Below are positions 14,480-23,031 of a stretch of 62,666 nt of DNA, piece after piece. Within the stretch, counting starts at the first letter, position 1; each line of letters opens with the position of its first letter. Source of the DNA: an uncultured Oscillospiraceae bacterium (GTDB lineage Bacteria; Bacillota; Clostridia; Oscillospirales; Oscillospiraceae); assembly GCA_934636655.1 (NCBI GenBank), contig CAKUAS010000012.1, forward strand, positions 1 to 62,666, written 5' to 3'. The notes under the pieces are model-generated. The model was not told the DNA's origin, ran no database searches, and saw nothing but the letters and a program-made list of their open reading frames with translations. The translations under genes and the position numbers were made by a program.

Positions 14480-16360
14480 ATGCAAAAAGCAATGGACAAA
14501 TTAGAGGAGCTGCTCGAGCTCGGCGGCACAAAAAAGGACATTACGCTGCTTATCATCTCGGGCATCGCGCTCATTGTCAGCATATTTGACCTCATTCCGC
14601 TTCCGTTTGACGCGTCGTGGGTCGCAATAATACTTTGCGGTCTGCCGATCGTGCTGGAGACCGTCATCGGGCTCGTCACGGCCTTTGATATCAAGGCCGA
14701 CGTGCTCGTTTCGATGGCGCTCATCGCCTCGGTGTGCATCGGCGAGGACTTTGCCGCGGGTGAGGTCGCGTTTATCATGCAGCTCGGCGCGCTGTTGGAG
14801 GATCTGACGGTCGCAAAGGCGCGGGCCGGGATCGAGAAGCTCGTGCATCTTACGCCGCAGATGGCGCGAGTCATATCCGGAGGAGCCGAGCGGATCATCC
14901 CCGCCGAGCAGGTGAGGGTAGGCGATATCCTGCGCGTATTGCCGGGCGAGACGATACCGGTTGACGGTGTGATCGTCTCGGGCCAGACCTCGGTCAACCA
15001 GGCGGTCATGACCGGCGAGTCCCTGCCGGTGGACAAGGGTGTCGGAGACGATGTATCCTCGGGTACGGTAAACCAGTTCGGAGCGTTTGAGATGCGCGCA
15101 ACGAAGGTCGGCGAGGACAGCTCGATCCAGCGTATGATACGCCTCGTGCAGTCGGCTGATGCGGGCAAAGCGAAGATCGTCGGTCTTGCCGACCGCTGGG
15201 CGACGTGGATAGTTATAGTCGCGGTCAGCGCTGCGATCATAACATGGGCGATATCGGGCGAGATCATCCGCGCGGTGACCATACTCGTTGTGTTCTGCCC
15301 CTGCGCGCTCGTGCTCGCAACGCCGACGGCGATCATGGCCGCGATCGGCAATGCGACAAAGCACGGCTTTCTCGTGCGCGAGGGGGATGCGCTCGAACGG
15401 CTTGCCTGCGTGAAAAAGATAACCTTTGACAAGACCGGCACATTGACCTACGGCATTCCCGAGGTCGTGCGTGTTCGCAGCTTCCGTGACGGCGTGTCCG
15501 ATGACGAGCTGTACGGCCTGTGCGCCGCTGCCGAACAGCTTTCCGAGCATCCGCTCGGCAAGGCGGTGACGCGCTGCTTTAAGCGTGATACCGGCAAGGC
15601 CATCGGCGCGGCGGATGATTTCAGTATGCTCCCTGGCCGCGGCGTTACGGCAAGGTCGGGCGGCAGAGCCGTTCTTGCGGGAAACGCTCAGATGCTCGCA
15701 GAGCACGGAGTCGCTCTGCCAGAGGACGCGCAGCGTGACGCGGAGGAGTTCCTCTCACAGGGCTGCACCGTTATATATGCCGCACTCGACGGAGCATTCG
15801 GCGGCTTCATTGCCCTGTCGGACACCGTGCGAAAGGAAAGCGCAGATATGATAGACAGCCTCAATTCCCTCGGAGTTCAGCCCGTGCTGCTCACCGGCGA
15901 CCACGAAAACGCAGCGGGTGCGATAGCCGCGCAGCTGCACATATCCGAGGTGCACTCCGATTGCCGCCCGGAGGATAAGCTCGGCTTTATCCGTAAATAT
16001 CAGCAGAACGGAGAACCCGTGTGCATGATCGGCGACGGCGTGAACGACGCGCCTGCGCTCAAGGCCGCCGATATCGGCATAGCCATGGGCGGCGTGGGCA
16101 GCGACATTGCGGTCGACGCTGCGGATATCGCGCTCGTCGACGATGAGGTCAAGGAGCTGCCGCATCTGATCGCTCTGTCAAAGCACATGATGACGACGAT
16201 AAAGCTGAACATGAGCTTTTCCATGGGCCTGAACTTCCTGGCGATAACGCTGGCCATCATCGGCAGCATCGACCCCGTTGTCGGCGCGCTGATACATAAC
16301 GCCGGCTCTGTACTCGTGATCACAAATTCGGCATTCTTATTAAGTTGGAGGAAAAAATAA
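14480..16360 (+). CDS. P1B-type copper-translocating ATPase without metal-binding domain
   Basis: A 626-residue heavy-metal ATPase. It has the actuator TGES (VMTGESLPVD), the ion-pathway CPC in FCPCALVLATPTA, the phosphorylation site DKTGTL and the hinge GDGVNDAPAL. There is no N-terminal CxxC domain: the protein starts with a short helix and goes straight into the membrane. The last helix carries HNAGSVLVITNS, a variant of the usual CopA end, so specificity could extend beyond Cu(I), but csoR and the CsoR-type operators argue for copper. The ATG at 14480 follows AAGGAGG; an in-frame start at 14369 lies before the promoter. It is coupled by TAATG to the next gene. Confidence 0.88.
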   Translation: MQKAMDKLEELLELGGTKKDITLLIISGIALIVSIFDLIPLPFDASWVAIILCGLPIVLETVIGLVTAFDIKADVLVSMALIASVCIGEDFAAGEVAFIMQLGALLEDLTVAKARAGIEKLVHLTPQMARVISGGAERIIPAEQVRVGDILRVLPGETIPVDGVIVSGQTSVNQAVMTGESLPVDKGVGDDVSSGTVNQFGAFEMRATKVGEDSSIQRMIRLVQSADAGKAKIVGLADRWATWIVIVAVSAAIITWAISGEIIRAVTILVVFCPCALVLATPTAIMAAIGNATKHGFLVREGDALERLACVKKITFDKTGTLTYGIPEVVRVRSFRDGVSDDELYGLCAAAEQLSEHPLGKAVTRCFKRDTGKAIGAADDFSMLPGRGVTARSGGRAVLAGNAQMLAEHGVALPEDAQRDAEEFLSQGCTVIYAALDGAFGGFIALSDTVRKESADMIDSLNSLGVQPVLLTGDHENAAGAIAAQLHISEVHSDCRPEDKLGFIRKYQQNGEPVCMIGDGVNDAPALKAADIGIAMGGVGSDIAVDAADIALVDDEVKELPHLIALSKHMMTTIKLNMSFSMGLNFLAITLAIIGSIDPVVGALIHNAGSVLVITNSAFLLSWRKK

Positions 16361-16539
16361 TGGCAGTTAAAATTATAGGAACCATCATCGGCGCACTCAT
16401 TCTCATAGCAGGTCTTTATTACCTCAAGACCGAAAAAAACGACCAGGAATCAAAGAAGATATACACAATCGTAAGCGTCATCGGCGGCGTGGTATTTGCC
16501 GTTATGCTCGTGCTGACGATACTTGCAATCAGAGGCTGA
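16360..16539 (+). CDS. Two-helix small membrane protein
   Basis: A 59-residue protein with two transmembrane helices (about 4-23 and 36-56) and a short charged loop (KTEKNDQESKK). Its ATG overlaps the ATPase stop (TAATG), with GGAGG 8 nt upstream, so it is made together with the pump. It may be an accessory subunit of the ATPase; no family is recognised and no metal ligands stand out. Confidence 0.65.
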   Translation: MAVKIIGTIIGALILIAGLYYLKTEKNDQESKKIYTIVSVIGGVVFAVMLVLTILAIRG

Positions 16540-16582
16540 TGCGCTTATAATCATGGCATGACTTGATCTTAGGAGGATCGCC

Positions 16583-17071
16583 ATGACTGTTGCGGATGCT
16601 GTTGAAAAGATGATCCGTTTTTCTGACGGAAACATACACGATATCGAGCATTTTATGAAGGTGTGGGCCTTTGCCAAAACGATCGGCGAGCAGGAGGGGC
16701 TTGATGAGCACACACAGCTTATCCTTGAGCTCGCCGCCGTGGTACACGATATCTCGTGCCCGCTTTGCCGGGAGAAATACGGGAACACGAACGGCAAGCT
16801 TCAGGAGCGCGAGGGTCCGGCTCTTGTTGCCGAGTTTTTCGCGGGTTCCGGCCTAGCCGATAGCGATATACTGCGCATATCGTGGCTCGTTGCGCACCAT
16901 CACACATTCACCGATGTCGACGGACTCGACCACCGTATACTGCTTGAAGCGGATTTTCTCGTGAACGCCGGTGAAAACGGCAGTCCGAAAGCCGCCGTGC
17001 GGAAAGCGCGCGAGTTGGTTTTCAAAACGCAGTCGGGCACGCGCCTTTTGGACAGCGTGTTCTTAATATGA
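16583..17071 (+). CDS. HD-domain phosphohydrolase
   Basis: A 162-residue HD-superfamily protein. The metal ligands are visible as DIEHFMKV (His), VVHDISC (HD) and the downstream HHH of VAHHHTF with Asp in LLEADFLVNAG. Proteins of this length and pattern are uncharacterised metal-dependent phosphohydrolases of nucleotides or related compounds. AGGAGG precedes the ATG. It follows the small membrane protein by 43 bp and ends in a terminator shared with the convergent transporter. Confidence 0.8.
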   Translation: MTVADAVEKMIRFSDGNIHDIEHFMKVWAFAKTIGEQEGLDEHTQLILELAAVVHDISCPLCREKYGNTNGKLQEREGPALVAEFFAGSGLADSDILRISWLVAHHHTFTDVDGLDHRILLEADFLVNAGENGSPKAAVRKARELVFKTQSGTRLLDSVFLI

Positions 17072-17100
17072 AAGAAGCACCCCATCGGGGTGCTTCTTTT
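17071..17100. terminator. Bidirectional terminator
   Basis: AAAGAAGCACCCC and GGGGTGCTTCTTT form a perfect 13-bp stem with a 3-nt loop. A and T runs on the two sides let it end both the HD gene and the convergent transporter gene. Confidence 0.85.
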
Positions 17101-17110
17101 GCATATGTAC

Positions 17111-18433
17111 TTAGAACGCGACGTGCATGAACAGCGCAACGCAGCAGAGGATGAGCGCGAGGGGCACATAGACATACCGCCCGATGCCGTACCAGAGCTC
17201 GCCGCGGCGCTTTATGCTGCCGGTGTTCACAGCGTCCATGAGCTCGCTTTTTTTCATCAGATAAAACCACGACACCGCGCCGAGCGTTGCGCCGATGGGG
17301 ATGATGTAGATCGAGACAAGATCCATCCACGGACCCCACTTGGAGATGGGCTCCATGCCGATGCCGAAGCCGAGGCACAGAACGCACAGAATTGCAAGTA
17401 CTGCCGTGCGGCTGAGCTTGGGGAACTTGTGCATGAGCGACTCCGCGACCGCTTCGAACATGTTCTGCAAGGAGCTCACGCCCGCGAAGATCATGGCAAC
17501 GTATAAAATAACGGCAAACAGCCTGCCGAGGGGAAGATCCTGCAAAATAGTCGGCAGGGTGACGAACAGAAGACTCGGCCCCGCGCCGACATCCTGCCCG
17601 TAGGCAAAGCAGGCGGGAATTATGACCAAAGCGGCGACGATGGCTGCAATGGTGTCAAACAGCGCGGTGTGCTGCGCAACGCCGACAACGTCCTCACCCT
17701 CGGAAAGATATGCGCCGTAGACTATCATGCCGCTGCCCGTCACGGACAGCGAGAAAAAGGCCTGTCCCATCGCCCAGATCCATATCATCGGATCGGTCAG
17801 AGCCTCCCAGCGCGGAGTGAACATGAACTTATAGCCTTCCGCAGCTCCAGGCAGGAACGCAACGCGCACTGCCAGCACGAGGAAGATGAGGAAAAACAGC
17901 GGCATCATGACCTTGTTGGTCTTTTCGATGCTGTGCGCGCCGAGATATAGCGTCAGAAGCGTTCCGGCAACGACGATGACGTGATAGGGAACGACCGAGA
18001 ACGAGGTCGAGGAAAATTCGCCGAACCACGCGGCCGCATCGGCTGTCATGAGCGTTCCGACCAGGGAATCCACCAGCGCCTTGAGAATGTACGTCACAAT
18101 GACCGCGTAGCCGATGGCGATGCACAGCGAGCCTGCCAGTGGGAGCCAGCCGAGTATGCCGCCGGCCTTACCGGCGGCCTTGCCGCGCGTTGCCCATGCG
18201 TTTTCGTATGCACCCAGCGTACCGGTGTGCGCGCGTCTGCCCATGGCAAACTCCGCGGGGAGGCCGACATAACTGAAAATGAACACGAACAGCAGATATA
18301 TCAGCAAAAACGCGCCGCCGCCGTTCGAGCCGAGCTTGTTCGGGAAGCCCCAGACATTGGCCATGCCGACGGCAGAGCCGACCGAGGCGAGTATAAAGCC
18401 CCAGCGGCTCGCAAAATTCTCTGTTTTTTTCAT
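17111..18433 (-). CDS. Neurotransmitter:sodium symporter (NSS) family transporter
   Basis: A 440-residue inner-membrane protein with about 11-12 transmembrane helices. It opens with the NSS signature WGFILASVGSAVGMANVWGFP, which forms the Na+ and substrate sites in LeuT-like transporters. GLPAEFAMGRR and the TM6-8 region (WIWAMGQAFFSLSVTGSGM) also match. It probably imports an amino acid, such as tryptophan or another neutral one, with Na+. The gene stands alone, with a terminator-like hairpin directly before its SD. Confidence 0.9.
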   Translation of the reverse strand: MKKTENFASRWGFILASVGSAVGMANVWGFPNKLGSNGGGAFLLIYLLFVFIFSYVGLPAEFAMGRRAHTGTLGAYENAWATRGKAAGKAGGILGWLPLAGSLCIAIGYAVIVTYILKALVDSLVGTLMTADAAAWFGEFSSTSFSVVPYHVIVVAGTLLTLYLGAHSIEKTNKVMMPLFFLIFLVLAVRVAFLPGAAEGYKFMFTPRWEALTDPMIWIWAMGQAFFSLSVTGSGMIVYGAYLSEGEDVVGVAQHTALFDTIAAIVAALVIIPACFAYGQDVGAGPSLLFVTLPTILQDLPLGRLFAVILYVAMIFAGVSSLQNMFEAVAESLMHKFPKLSRTAVLAILCVLCLGFGIGMEPISKWGPWMDLVSIYIIPIGATLGAVSWFYLMKKSELMDAVNTGSIKRRGELWYGIGRYVYVPLALILCCVALFMHVAF

Positions 18434-18450
18434 TATAGCTCTCTCCTAAC

Positions 18451-18478
18451 AAAAAGCCCCCGATCCCGAGGGCTTTTT
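18451..18478. terminator. Hairpin in the leader of the NSS transporter gene
   Basis: AAAAAGCCC and GGGCTTTTT form a stem with A/T runs on both sides, the form of an intrinsic terminator. It lies 18 bp upstream of the transporter ATG on that gene's strand, so it may attenuate it. It could also simply insulate the divergent units. Confidence 0.6.
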
Positions 18479-18557
18479 CATTTTAAAGCATCAAATCGAA
18501 AAAGGCAACTGACGAAAATTCGTAAGTGTATGAATTAAATTAATATCGAAAAAATTA

Positions 18558-18596
18558 TTGACAAACGATAATTTTACGTTTATAGTGAAATTATCG
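18558..18596 (+). promoter_or_regulatory. Promoter and palindrome of the DUF2975/YozG unit
   Basis: TTGACA (18558-18563) and TATAGT (18581-18586) are 17 bp apart. CGATAATTT (18566-18574) and AAATTATCG (18588-18596) form an inverted repeat around the -10 box, a likely operator, perhaps for the HTH protein of this unit. Confidence 0.65.
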
Positions 18597-18625
18597 AAAA
18601 ACAATAATTTAAGGAGAGCAAAACG

Positions 18626-19552
18626 ATGAACAGAAAAAAGCTTTATGCCATTCTTGCAATAGAGAGCGTTCTTCTCATCCTCGTTTGTGCGCTGACGGGA
18701 GGGGAGTCGAATCAGTTCGCGTCGATATGGGGCTTTCCCTTTGCGCAGATCGGCGCGGGACTTGTCGCGCTGCATGAGCTCGGCAGCGTGGGCGCGGGCG
18801 TAGCCTGCGCACTGTGGATCGGGCTGTCGCTCCTGCCGATTATACCGGCCGTTCAAGGCAGCGGCAAAACACCGTGGGAGCGGGCATTGCTGGTGCTTTT
18901 TGCACTCTCCGTCTGCGCGGCGATATACTTCATGACAAATCCAATTAAGCTGATGACGCCGTATGACGATGACGGCAGCTTTTCAAAGCTCATGGTAAGC
19001 ACAACGGCGTGGTCGGTGCTGATCCTGTATTTCGTCGTGCGAATCGTCCGCCTTTTGCGCGAGGGTGACCGGGATAAGCTGACGGGCTATTTTTACACGG
19101 CGCTATACGCGCTTGCGATGCTGTGCGCGGCGAATATTGTGCTCTACGGAGTAAGTATGGTGCGGATGAACTCGGCCGCGGCCATCGAGGGACTCGACGC
19201 GCTGTTTTCACTGCTGCTTTTTGTCGTTACCGAGCTGCCCTACGCTTTGGATATCGTGATAATCATTTACATCGGCGAGTTCATGGATGCCGCGTGGAGC
19301 GGCGACGCAGCATCCCTTCCGCAAAAGGCCGGGCGGCTTACTAACCTGTGCTGTGCGGCGCTCATAGCAACTGCGGCACTGACGGCGGGCTTCAATATCC
19401 TTCAGCTCATGTTCTCCGAGGCTCTTTCGAGCATCAGAACGAGCCTGCAGATACCCGTTTTCAGCATCGCATTTACGCTGTTTGCCCTGCTGTTTACGCG
19501 CATCGTCGTTGAAAACCGCAAGCTGCGCGACGATAACGACCTTTTCATCTGA
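18626..19552 (+). CDS. DUF2975-like multi-pass membrane protein
   Basis: A 308-residue membrane protein with about seven hydrophobic helices, ending in VENRKLRDDNDLFI, a tail shared by DUF2975 proteins. The family is known mainly for always sitting beside a YozG-type Cro/CI regulator, as here (9 bp downstream); it is thought to control or sense for that regulator, but its function is not established. AAGGAG precedes the ATG. It is longer than the usual DUF2975 members. Confidence 0.7.
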   Translation: MNRKKLYAILAIESVLLILVCALTGGESNQFASIWGFPFAQIGAGLVALHELGSVGAGVACALWIGLSLLPIIPAVQGSGKTPWERALLVLFALSVCAAIYFMTNPIKLMTPYDDDGSFSKLMVSTTAWSVLILYFVVRIVRLLREGDRDKLTGYFYTALYALAMLCAANIVLYGVSMVRMNSAAAIEGLDALFSLLLFVVTELPYALDIVIIIYIGEFMDAAWSGDAASLPQKAGRLTNLCCAALIATAALTAGFNILQLMFSEALSSIRTSLQIPVFSIAFTLFALLFTRIVVENRKLRDDNDLFI

Positions 19553-19561
19553 GGTGCAAAG

Positions 19562-19786
19562 ATGGCGATAAGAGTGCATCTTGAGGATGTTTTAAAGCAG
19601 CGCGGCATGACATCAAAGGAGCTGTGCGCGCTCATCGGTATAACCGAGGCAAACCTGTCTATTCTGCGCAGCGGCAAGGCAAAGGGTATAAGATTCGGGA
19701 CGATAAATAAGATATGCTACTATCTCGGCTGCGACGTGGGCGATATTTTGAAATTTGACGGCGTATTGGAGGATGAAAATGAATAA
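19562..19786 (+). CDS. YozG-type Cro/CI transcriptional regulator
   Basis: A 74-residue single-domain HTH protein (VHLEDVLKQRGMTSKELCALIG, ITEANLSILRSGKAKGIRF, ICYYLGCDVGDILKF), the standard partner of DUF2975 membrane proteins. GAGGTG lies 5 nt before the ATG. It overlaps the following gene by 8 bp. It most likely regulates its own unit through the CGATAATTT palindrome. Confidence 0.85.
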   Translation: MAIRVHLEDVLKQRGMTSKELCALIGITEANLSILRSGKAKGIRFGTINKICYYLGCDVGDILKFDGVLEDENE

Positions 19787-20600
19787 GAAAGTGAAGACGA
19801 TCATAACGGTCGCTGCGATACTTGCCGCAATGGCGATAGCCTATGCTCTCGGCGCTTCGGGGAACACTTCTATGGTAAAGGGAAAGCAGGCCGACATGCT
19901 CGTCGGTATGCTTTTGACCACACAGTCTCTGCACGAAAGTGACGACGGCAGGGTCTATGCCGAGCTTGTCGACGGAGAGTATGTCTTTAAGGGCATTGAC
20001 GGTATGCAGTGCTTTTTCACAAATAAGGATGATGCTGTAGTTTCACATACGGACGAGGCATTTACGGATAAAAGCTGCGGCCTGCATGTGATAAACGACG
20101 ATCAGCAAAACGTTGAGCTGAAAGCAAAGCTTTATCTCGGCACGAGTTTTAAGGAGATACTGATCCAAAACCCTGTTTATCAGACCGAGTCCGGCGAGGT
20201 CTACGCCATCTCCGGCCAGGGCGTCGGCTATTCGGGCGGAGAGGGAATTGGCGGAAGCTTTTCGCTCAGCGAAAGCACAGAGCGCTATGAGGACGGCAAA
20301 ACCGTTAGCTACGGCACGAGCGTGGATATAGCGGTCGAGGTCATCGCCGTGCCTGAGAAGATCACCGTTTTGCAGTTTGATGCTGCGGGCAATCTCATTT
20401 CAAGCGATAGCTTCGCGCCCGGCGAGCTGCCGGACAGCATGGAAAGCTCTGCCGCGTACATCGTCGTGGGAACGGCCTCGCAGAGCGGAACGAAATATGA
20501 GGTGTTCCAGCCCGATGACGGGAGCATATCGGCGCTTTACTGCCGAAATGACGGCGTGTGCATAAAGCAGAGCTGCGCTGTGAACTGGGAGGGTGAGTGA
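19779..20600 (+). CDS. Membrane-anchored extracytoplasmic protein, unknown
   Basis: A 273-residue protein with an N-terminal transmembrane or signal segment (residues about 6-26, TIITVAAILAAMAIAYALG) and a mostly beta-type extracellular part rich in Gly, Ser and Asp. No lipobox is present. It belongs to the DUF2975/YozG unit: its ATG (19779, GGAGG upstream) overlaps the regulator. No family recognised; it may be a partner of the membrane protein at 18626. Confidence 0.65.
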   Translation: MNKKVKTIITVAAILAAMAIAYALGASGNTSMVKGKQADMLVGMLLTTQSLHESDDGRVYAELVDGEYVFKGIDGMQCFFTNKDDAVVSHTDEAFTDKSCGLHVINDDQQNVELKAKLYLGTSFKEILIQNPVYQTESGEVYAISGQGVGYSGGEGIGGSFSLSESTERYEDGKTVSYGTSVDIAVEVIAVPEKITVLQFDAAGNLISSDSFAPGELPDSMESSAAYIVVGTASQSGTKYEVFQPDDGSISALYCRNDGVCIKQSCAVNWEGE

Positions 20601-20602
20601 CA

Positions 20603-21091
20603 ATGACTTACACATATAAATATTCATCGCCCTTGGGCGAGATACTGCTCGCTGCAAACGACAACAGCCTAACCGGCCTGTGGTTTTGCGGTGCAAAGTA
20701 TTTTGCCGCAGGTTTGGAAGACGAGCAGACGGAAAAGCTCACGCCCGCGCTTAAAGAAACGCTGCGCTGGCTCGATGAATACTTCTCGGGCTCCGAGCCT
20801 GACTTCCTGCCGCCTGTAGAGCTGCACGGCTCGGACTTTCGCTGCCGCGTGTGGACGGAGCTTATGAAAATCCCCTATGGCGCGACCGTGACCTACGGAG
20901 AGCTGGCCAAAAAGCTCGAAGTTAAGTCTGCACAGGCCGTCGGCGGAGCGGTGGGGCATAACCCCATATCAATTATCGTGCCCTGCCACCGTGTCCTCGG
21001 CGCGGACGGCAGTCTCACGGGATACGCCGGAGGCGTTGACAAAAAAGCGCGGCTTTTAGAGCTTGAGAGCGGAGGGAAAAGAAATGTTTGA
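20603..21091 (+). CDS. ogt: O6-methylguanine-DNA methyltransferase
   Basis: A 162-residue suicide DNA-repair protein that moves alkyl groups from O6-guanine to its own cysteine. The active site IVPCHRVLGADG has Cys128; the DNA-binding part is FRCRVWTELMKIPYGATVTYGELA; residues 1-75 are the N-terminal ribonuclease-like domain. A GTG at 20597 is also in frame, but GGAGGG is better spaced for ATG at 20603. It overlaps the esterase gene by 8 bp. Confidence 0.93.
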   Translation: MTYTYKYSSPLGEILLAANDNSLTGLWFCGAKYFAAGLEDEQTEKLTPALKETLRWLDEYFSGSEPDFLPPVELHGSDFRCRVWTELMKIPYGATVTYGELAKKLEVKSAQAVGGAVGHNPISIIVPCHRVLGADGSLTGYAGGVDKKARLLELESGGKRNV

Positions 21092-21974
21092 AAAAATGAT
21101 ACGCGAGCAGACAGCCAAGCAGGCAGAGCAGCTCGAGGCGTGGCTTAGTAAGCGCGAGAGCGAGCAGACGTTTCCCGATGACGTTGAGCTTATTGAAAAC
21201 ATCGACTACATGGGCGACGGCGAGAAAAGCCACATGTTCGATATCTACCGTCCAAAGAACGCAAGCGGCGTACGGCCTGCCCTCATAAACATCCACGGCG
21301 GAGGCTTTCTGCTCGGCAGTAAGGAAGTAAACCGCCTGTTCTGCGCGGATATGTGCCGCCGTGGCTTCGTCGTTGCATGTCTTGAGTATCCGCTTGTTCC
21401 GAGCGTCACGGTGTTCGATATTCTGCGCGATCTGTCGGCAGGGGTAGACTTTGTAAGCGAACACGCGGGCGAATACGGCGGGGTGAGCGGCAGCGTGTAT
21501 CTGAGCGGCGACAGCGCGGGTGCGTGGCTGTGCGTCTATCTCGCAGCAATTGCAAACAGTGATAAGATCGCGGAGGCTGCCTCGGTGAGGGCACCGAAAG
21601 CGGATATTTGCGCATTAGGGCTCATAAGCGGAATGTTTTATACCCGCAAGCTCGACAATGTCGGCATATTTTTGCCGAGGTACATCTATGGCGCGGGCTG
21701 GAGAAAAAGCCGCTTTCGCCCGTATATGGATCCGGAAAACGAGCTTTTGCTTAAAAGCCTGCCGCCCGCGTTTGTCGTGACGGCCGACGGCGATTTTCTG
21801 CGGCACTACAGCCGCGAGTTTTCCGCTGCGCTCGAAAAAACAGGAGCGGATATGGAGTTTATGGACATTTCCGACGAGGAAAAGCTGCCGCACGCCTTCG
21901 CCGCGATGCTCCCGGAAAAGTCGGAGTCACAGCGGGCAAACGAGCGCATGGCGGACTTCATGCTCAAACGGTGA
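21084..21974 (+). CDS. Alpha/beta-hydrolase, HSL-type esterase
   Basis: A 296-residue carboxylesterase. HGGGFLLGS forms the oxyanion hole of the hormone-sensitive-lipase group, GDSAGAWL holds the nucleophile Ser, and Asp (TADGDFL) and His (LPHAF) complete the triad. No signal peptide, so it is cytoplasmic. It lies between two alkylguanine-methyltransferase homologues and overlaps the first; whether it has any repair-related role is unknown. The substrate cannot be read from sequence. Confidence 0.85.
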   Translation: MFEKMIREQTAKQAEQLEAWLSKRESEQTFPDDVELIENIDYMGDGEKSHMFDIYRPKNASGVRPALINIHGGGFLLGSKEVNRLFCADMCRRGFVVACLEYPLVPSVTVFDILRDLSAGVDFVSEHAGEYGGVSGSVYLSGDSAGAWLCVYLAAIANSDKIAEAASVRAPKADICALGLISGMFYTRKLDNVGIFLPRYIYGAGWRKSRFRPYMDPENELLLKSLPPAFVVTADGDFLRHYSREFSAALEKTGADMEFMDISDEEKLPHAFAAMLPEKSESQRANERMADFMLKR

Positions 21975-21979
21975 CAGCC

Positions 21980-22273
21980 ATGGACGACGATGTTGTGTAC
22001 GAGGTCCTGTCCGTTGTCGGGGAGATACCCTATGGCCGCGTTGCGACCTACGGGCAGATAGCAGAGCTTATCGGCCGCGAGAAAAATGCGCGGCTCGTCG
22101 GGAAAATTTTAAGCTGCGCGGAGCTCTACGGTGAATATCCCTGCCATCGCGTCGTTAATACCGCGGGACGCACCGCTCCGGGATTTTCGGAGCAGCGCGA
22201 GCGGCTCGAGGCCGAAGGCGTTAAGTTTAAGCCCAACGGCTGTGTGGACATAAAAAATTACAGATGGCAATAA
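21980..22273 (+). CDS. Second MGMT-family protein, DNA-binding domain only
   Basis: A 97-residue protein made of only the C-terminal MGMT domain: VVGEIPYGRVATYGQIAELIG followed by YPCHRVVNTAG with Cys55. Alkyltransferase-like (ATL) proteins of this size usually have Trp or Ala in place of the cysteine; here the cysteine is kept, so it may be a minimal methyltransferase. The start is ATG 21980 or GTG 21971; neither has a strong SD, and the latter overlaps the esterase stop. Confidence 0.82.
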   Translation: MDDDVVYEVLSVVGEIPYGRVATYGQIAELIGREKNARLVGKILSCAELYGEYPCHRVVNTAGRTAPGFSEQRERLEAEGVKFKPNGCVDIKNYRWQ

Positions 22274-22300
22274 AAAAAGACGGCTCAGCCGTCTTTTTTT
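22272..22300. terminator. Bidirectional terminator
   Basis: AAAAAAAGACGGCT and AGCCGTCTTTTTTT form a 14-bp stem with a 1-nt loop between the convergent repair genes and the methyltransferase-ending minus-strand operon. It overlaps the end of the latter gene. Confidence 0.85.
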
Positions 22301-23027
22301 ATTTTCTTGCCCAAATGAGGAACATAGGCGCGTCCGCGAGATCGTTTTCTCTGAGTATGCGAGCACCGATCGACTTGTCAAAGCCACAGTCTGTGCAGCC
22401 AAGCGTTTTAAGAAGCTCGGAATCCCACTCGGGGCGCAGTCTTTGGCTCATCGGCATGGACAGCGTTATCCGTGCGTTTTTTTCCTCAAGCTCCGGTGTC
22501 ATACCGCAGTGGCCATATACATCACCCTCGGGCAGGTGCGTGCCGTTTTTTTCGTTGTTGCGCACATTGTTGCCGTAGTTCGCGTCAAAGTTCAAAAGAA
22601 TACCGCCGGGCTTGAGCACGCGCAGCCACTCGGAGTAGGCGCGCTTCGGCTCGGGAAGCGTCCAGGTGAGATTTCGTGTAACAACGGCATCAAAGCTTTC
22701 GTTGGGGAAGCTTAAATTCTGCGCGTCCATGACCTCGAAATGCGCGCTTATACCGAGCTCGACCGAGAGAGCCGTTGCCTCGTCTATCATTGCCGGAGTG
22801 AGGTCTATGCCCATAACATCGTGCCCATTTGCTCCGAGCAGCACGGCGAAGTACCCTGTACCTGTGCCGACATCGAGTATGCGCAGCTTACGCTGCGGCA
22901 GAAGTGCGTCGAGCTCCGCGCCCCATCGTTCGCTTACTCCGTCGCGTATCTCATTGCGGCGCACAACGCCGAAGTCGTGTGCGCGCACCGTCCAGTAATC
23001 AAGAACTCTTTTTTCGATCTCCTCCAT
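22299..23027 (-). CDS. Class I SAM-dependent methyltransferase (second in operon)
   Basis: A 242-residue UbiE/COQ5-like methyltransferase. Motif I is ILDVGTGTGYFAVLLG, the acidic loop is VMGIDLTPAMI, and the post-motifs are VTRNLTWTLPEP and VLKPGGILLNFDANYG. It is clearly related to the methyltransferase that opens the operon (28946-29704): same order, RNLTW(T/N)LP(E/D)P and the C-terminal APMFLI ending. Start ATG 23027, AAGGA upstream. The substrate is unknown; enclosure of a metal/peptide ABC importer by two related methyltransferases suggests modification of the transported small molecule. Confidence 0.85.
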   Translation of the reverse strand: MEEIEKRVLDYWTVRAHDFGVVRRNEIRDGVSERWGAELDALLPQRKLRILDVGTGTGYFAVLLGANGHDVMGIDLTPAMIDEATALSVELGISAHFEVMDAQNLSFPNESFDAVVTRNLTWTLPEPKRAYSEWLRVLKPGGILLNFDANYGNNVRNNEKNGTHLPEGDVYGHCGMTPELEEKNARITLSMPMSQRLRPEWDSELLKTLGCTDCGFDKSIGARILRENDLADAPMFLIWARK

Positions 23028-23031
23028 CAGC

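Noticed and set aside
18481..18625. A riboswitch or T-box before the NSS or DUF2975 genes
   Set aside because: No conserved T-box or riboswitch core was recognised; the strong features are a promoter, a palindrome and one terminator-like hairpin.
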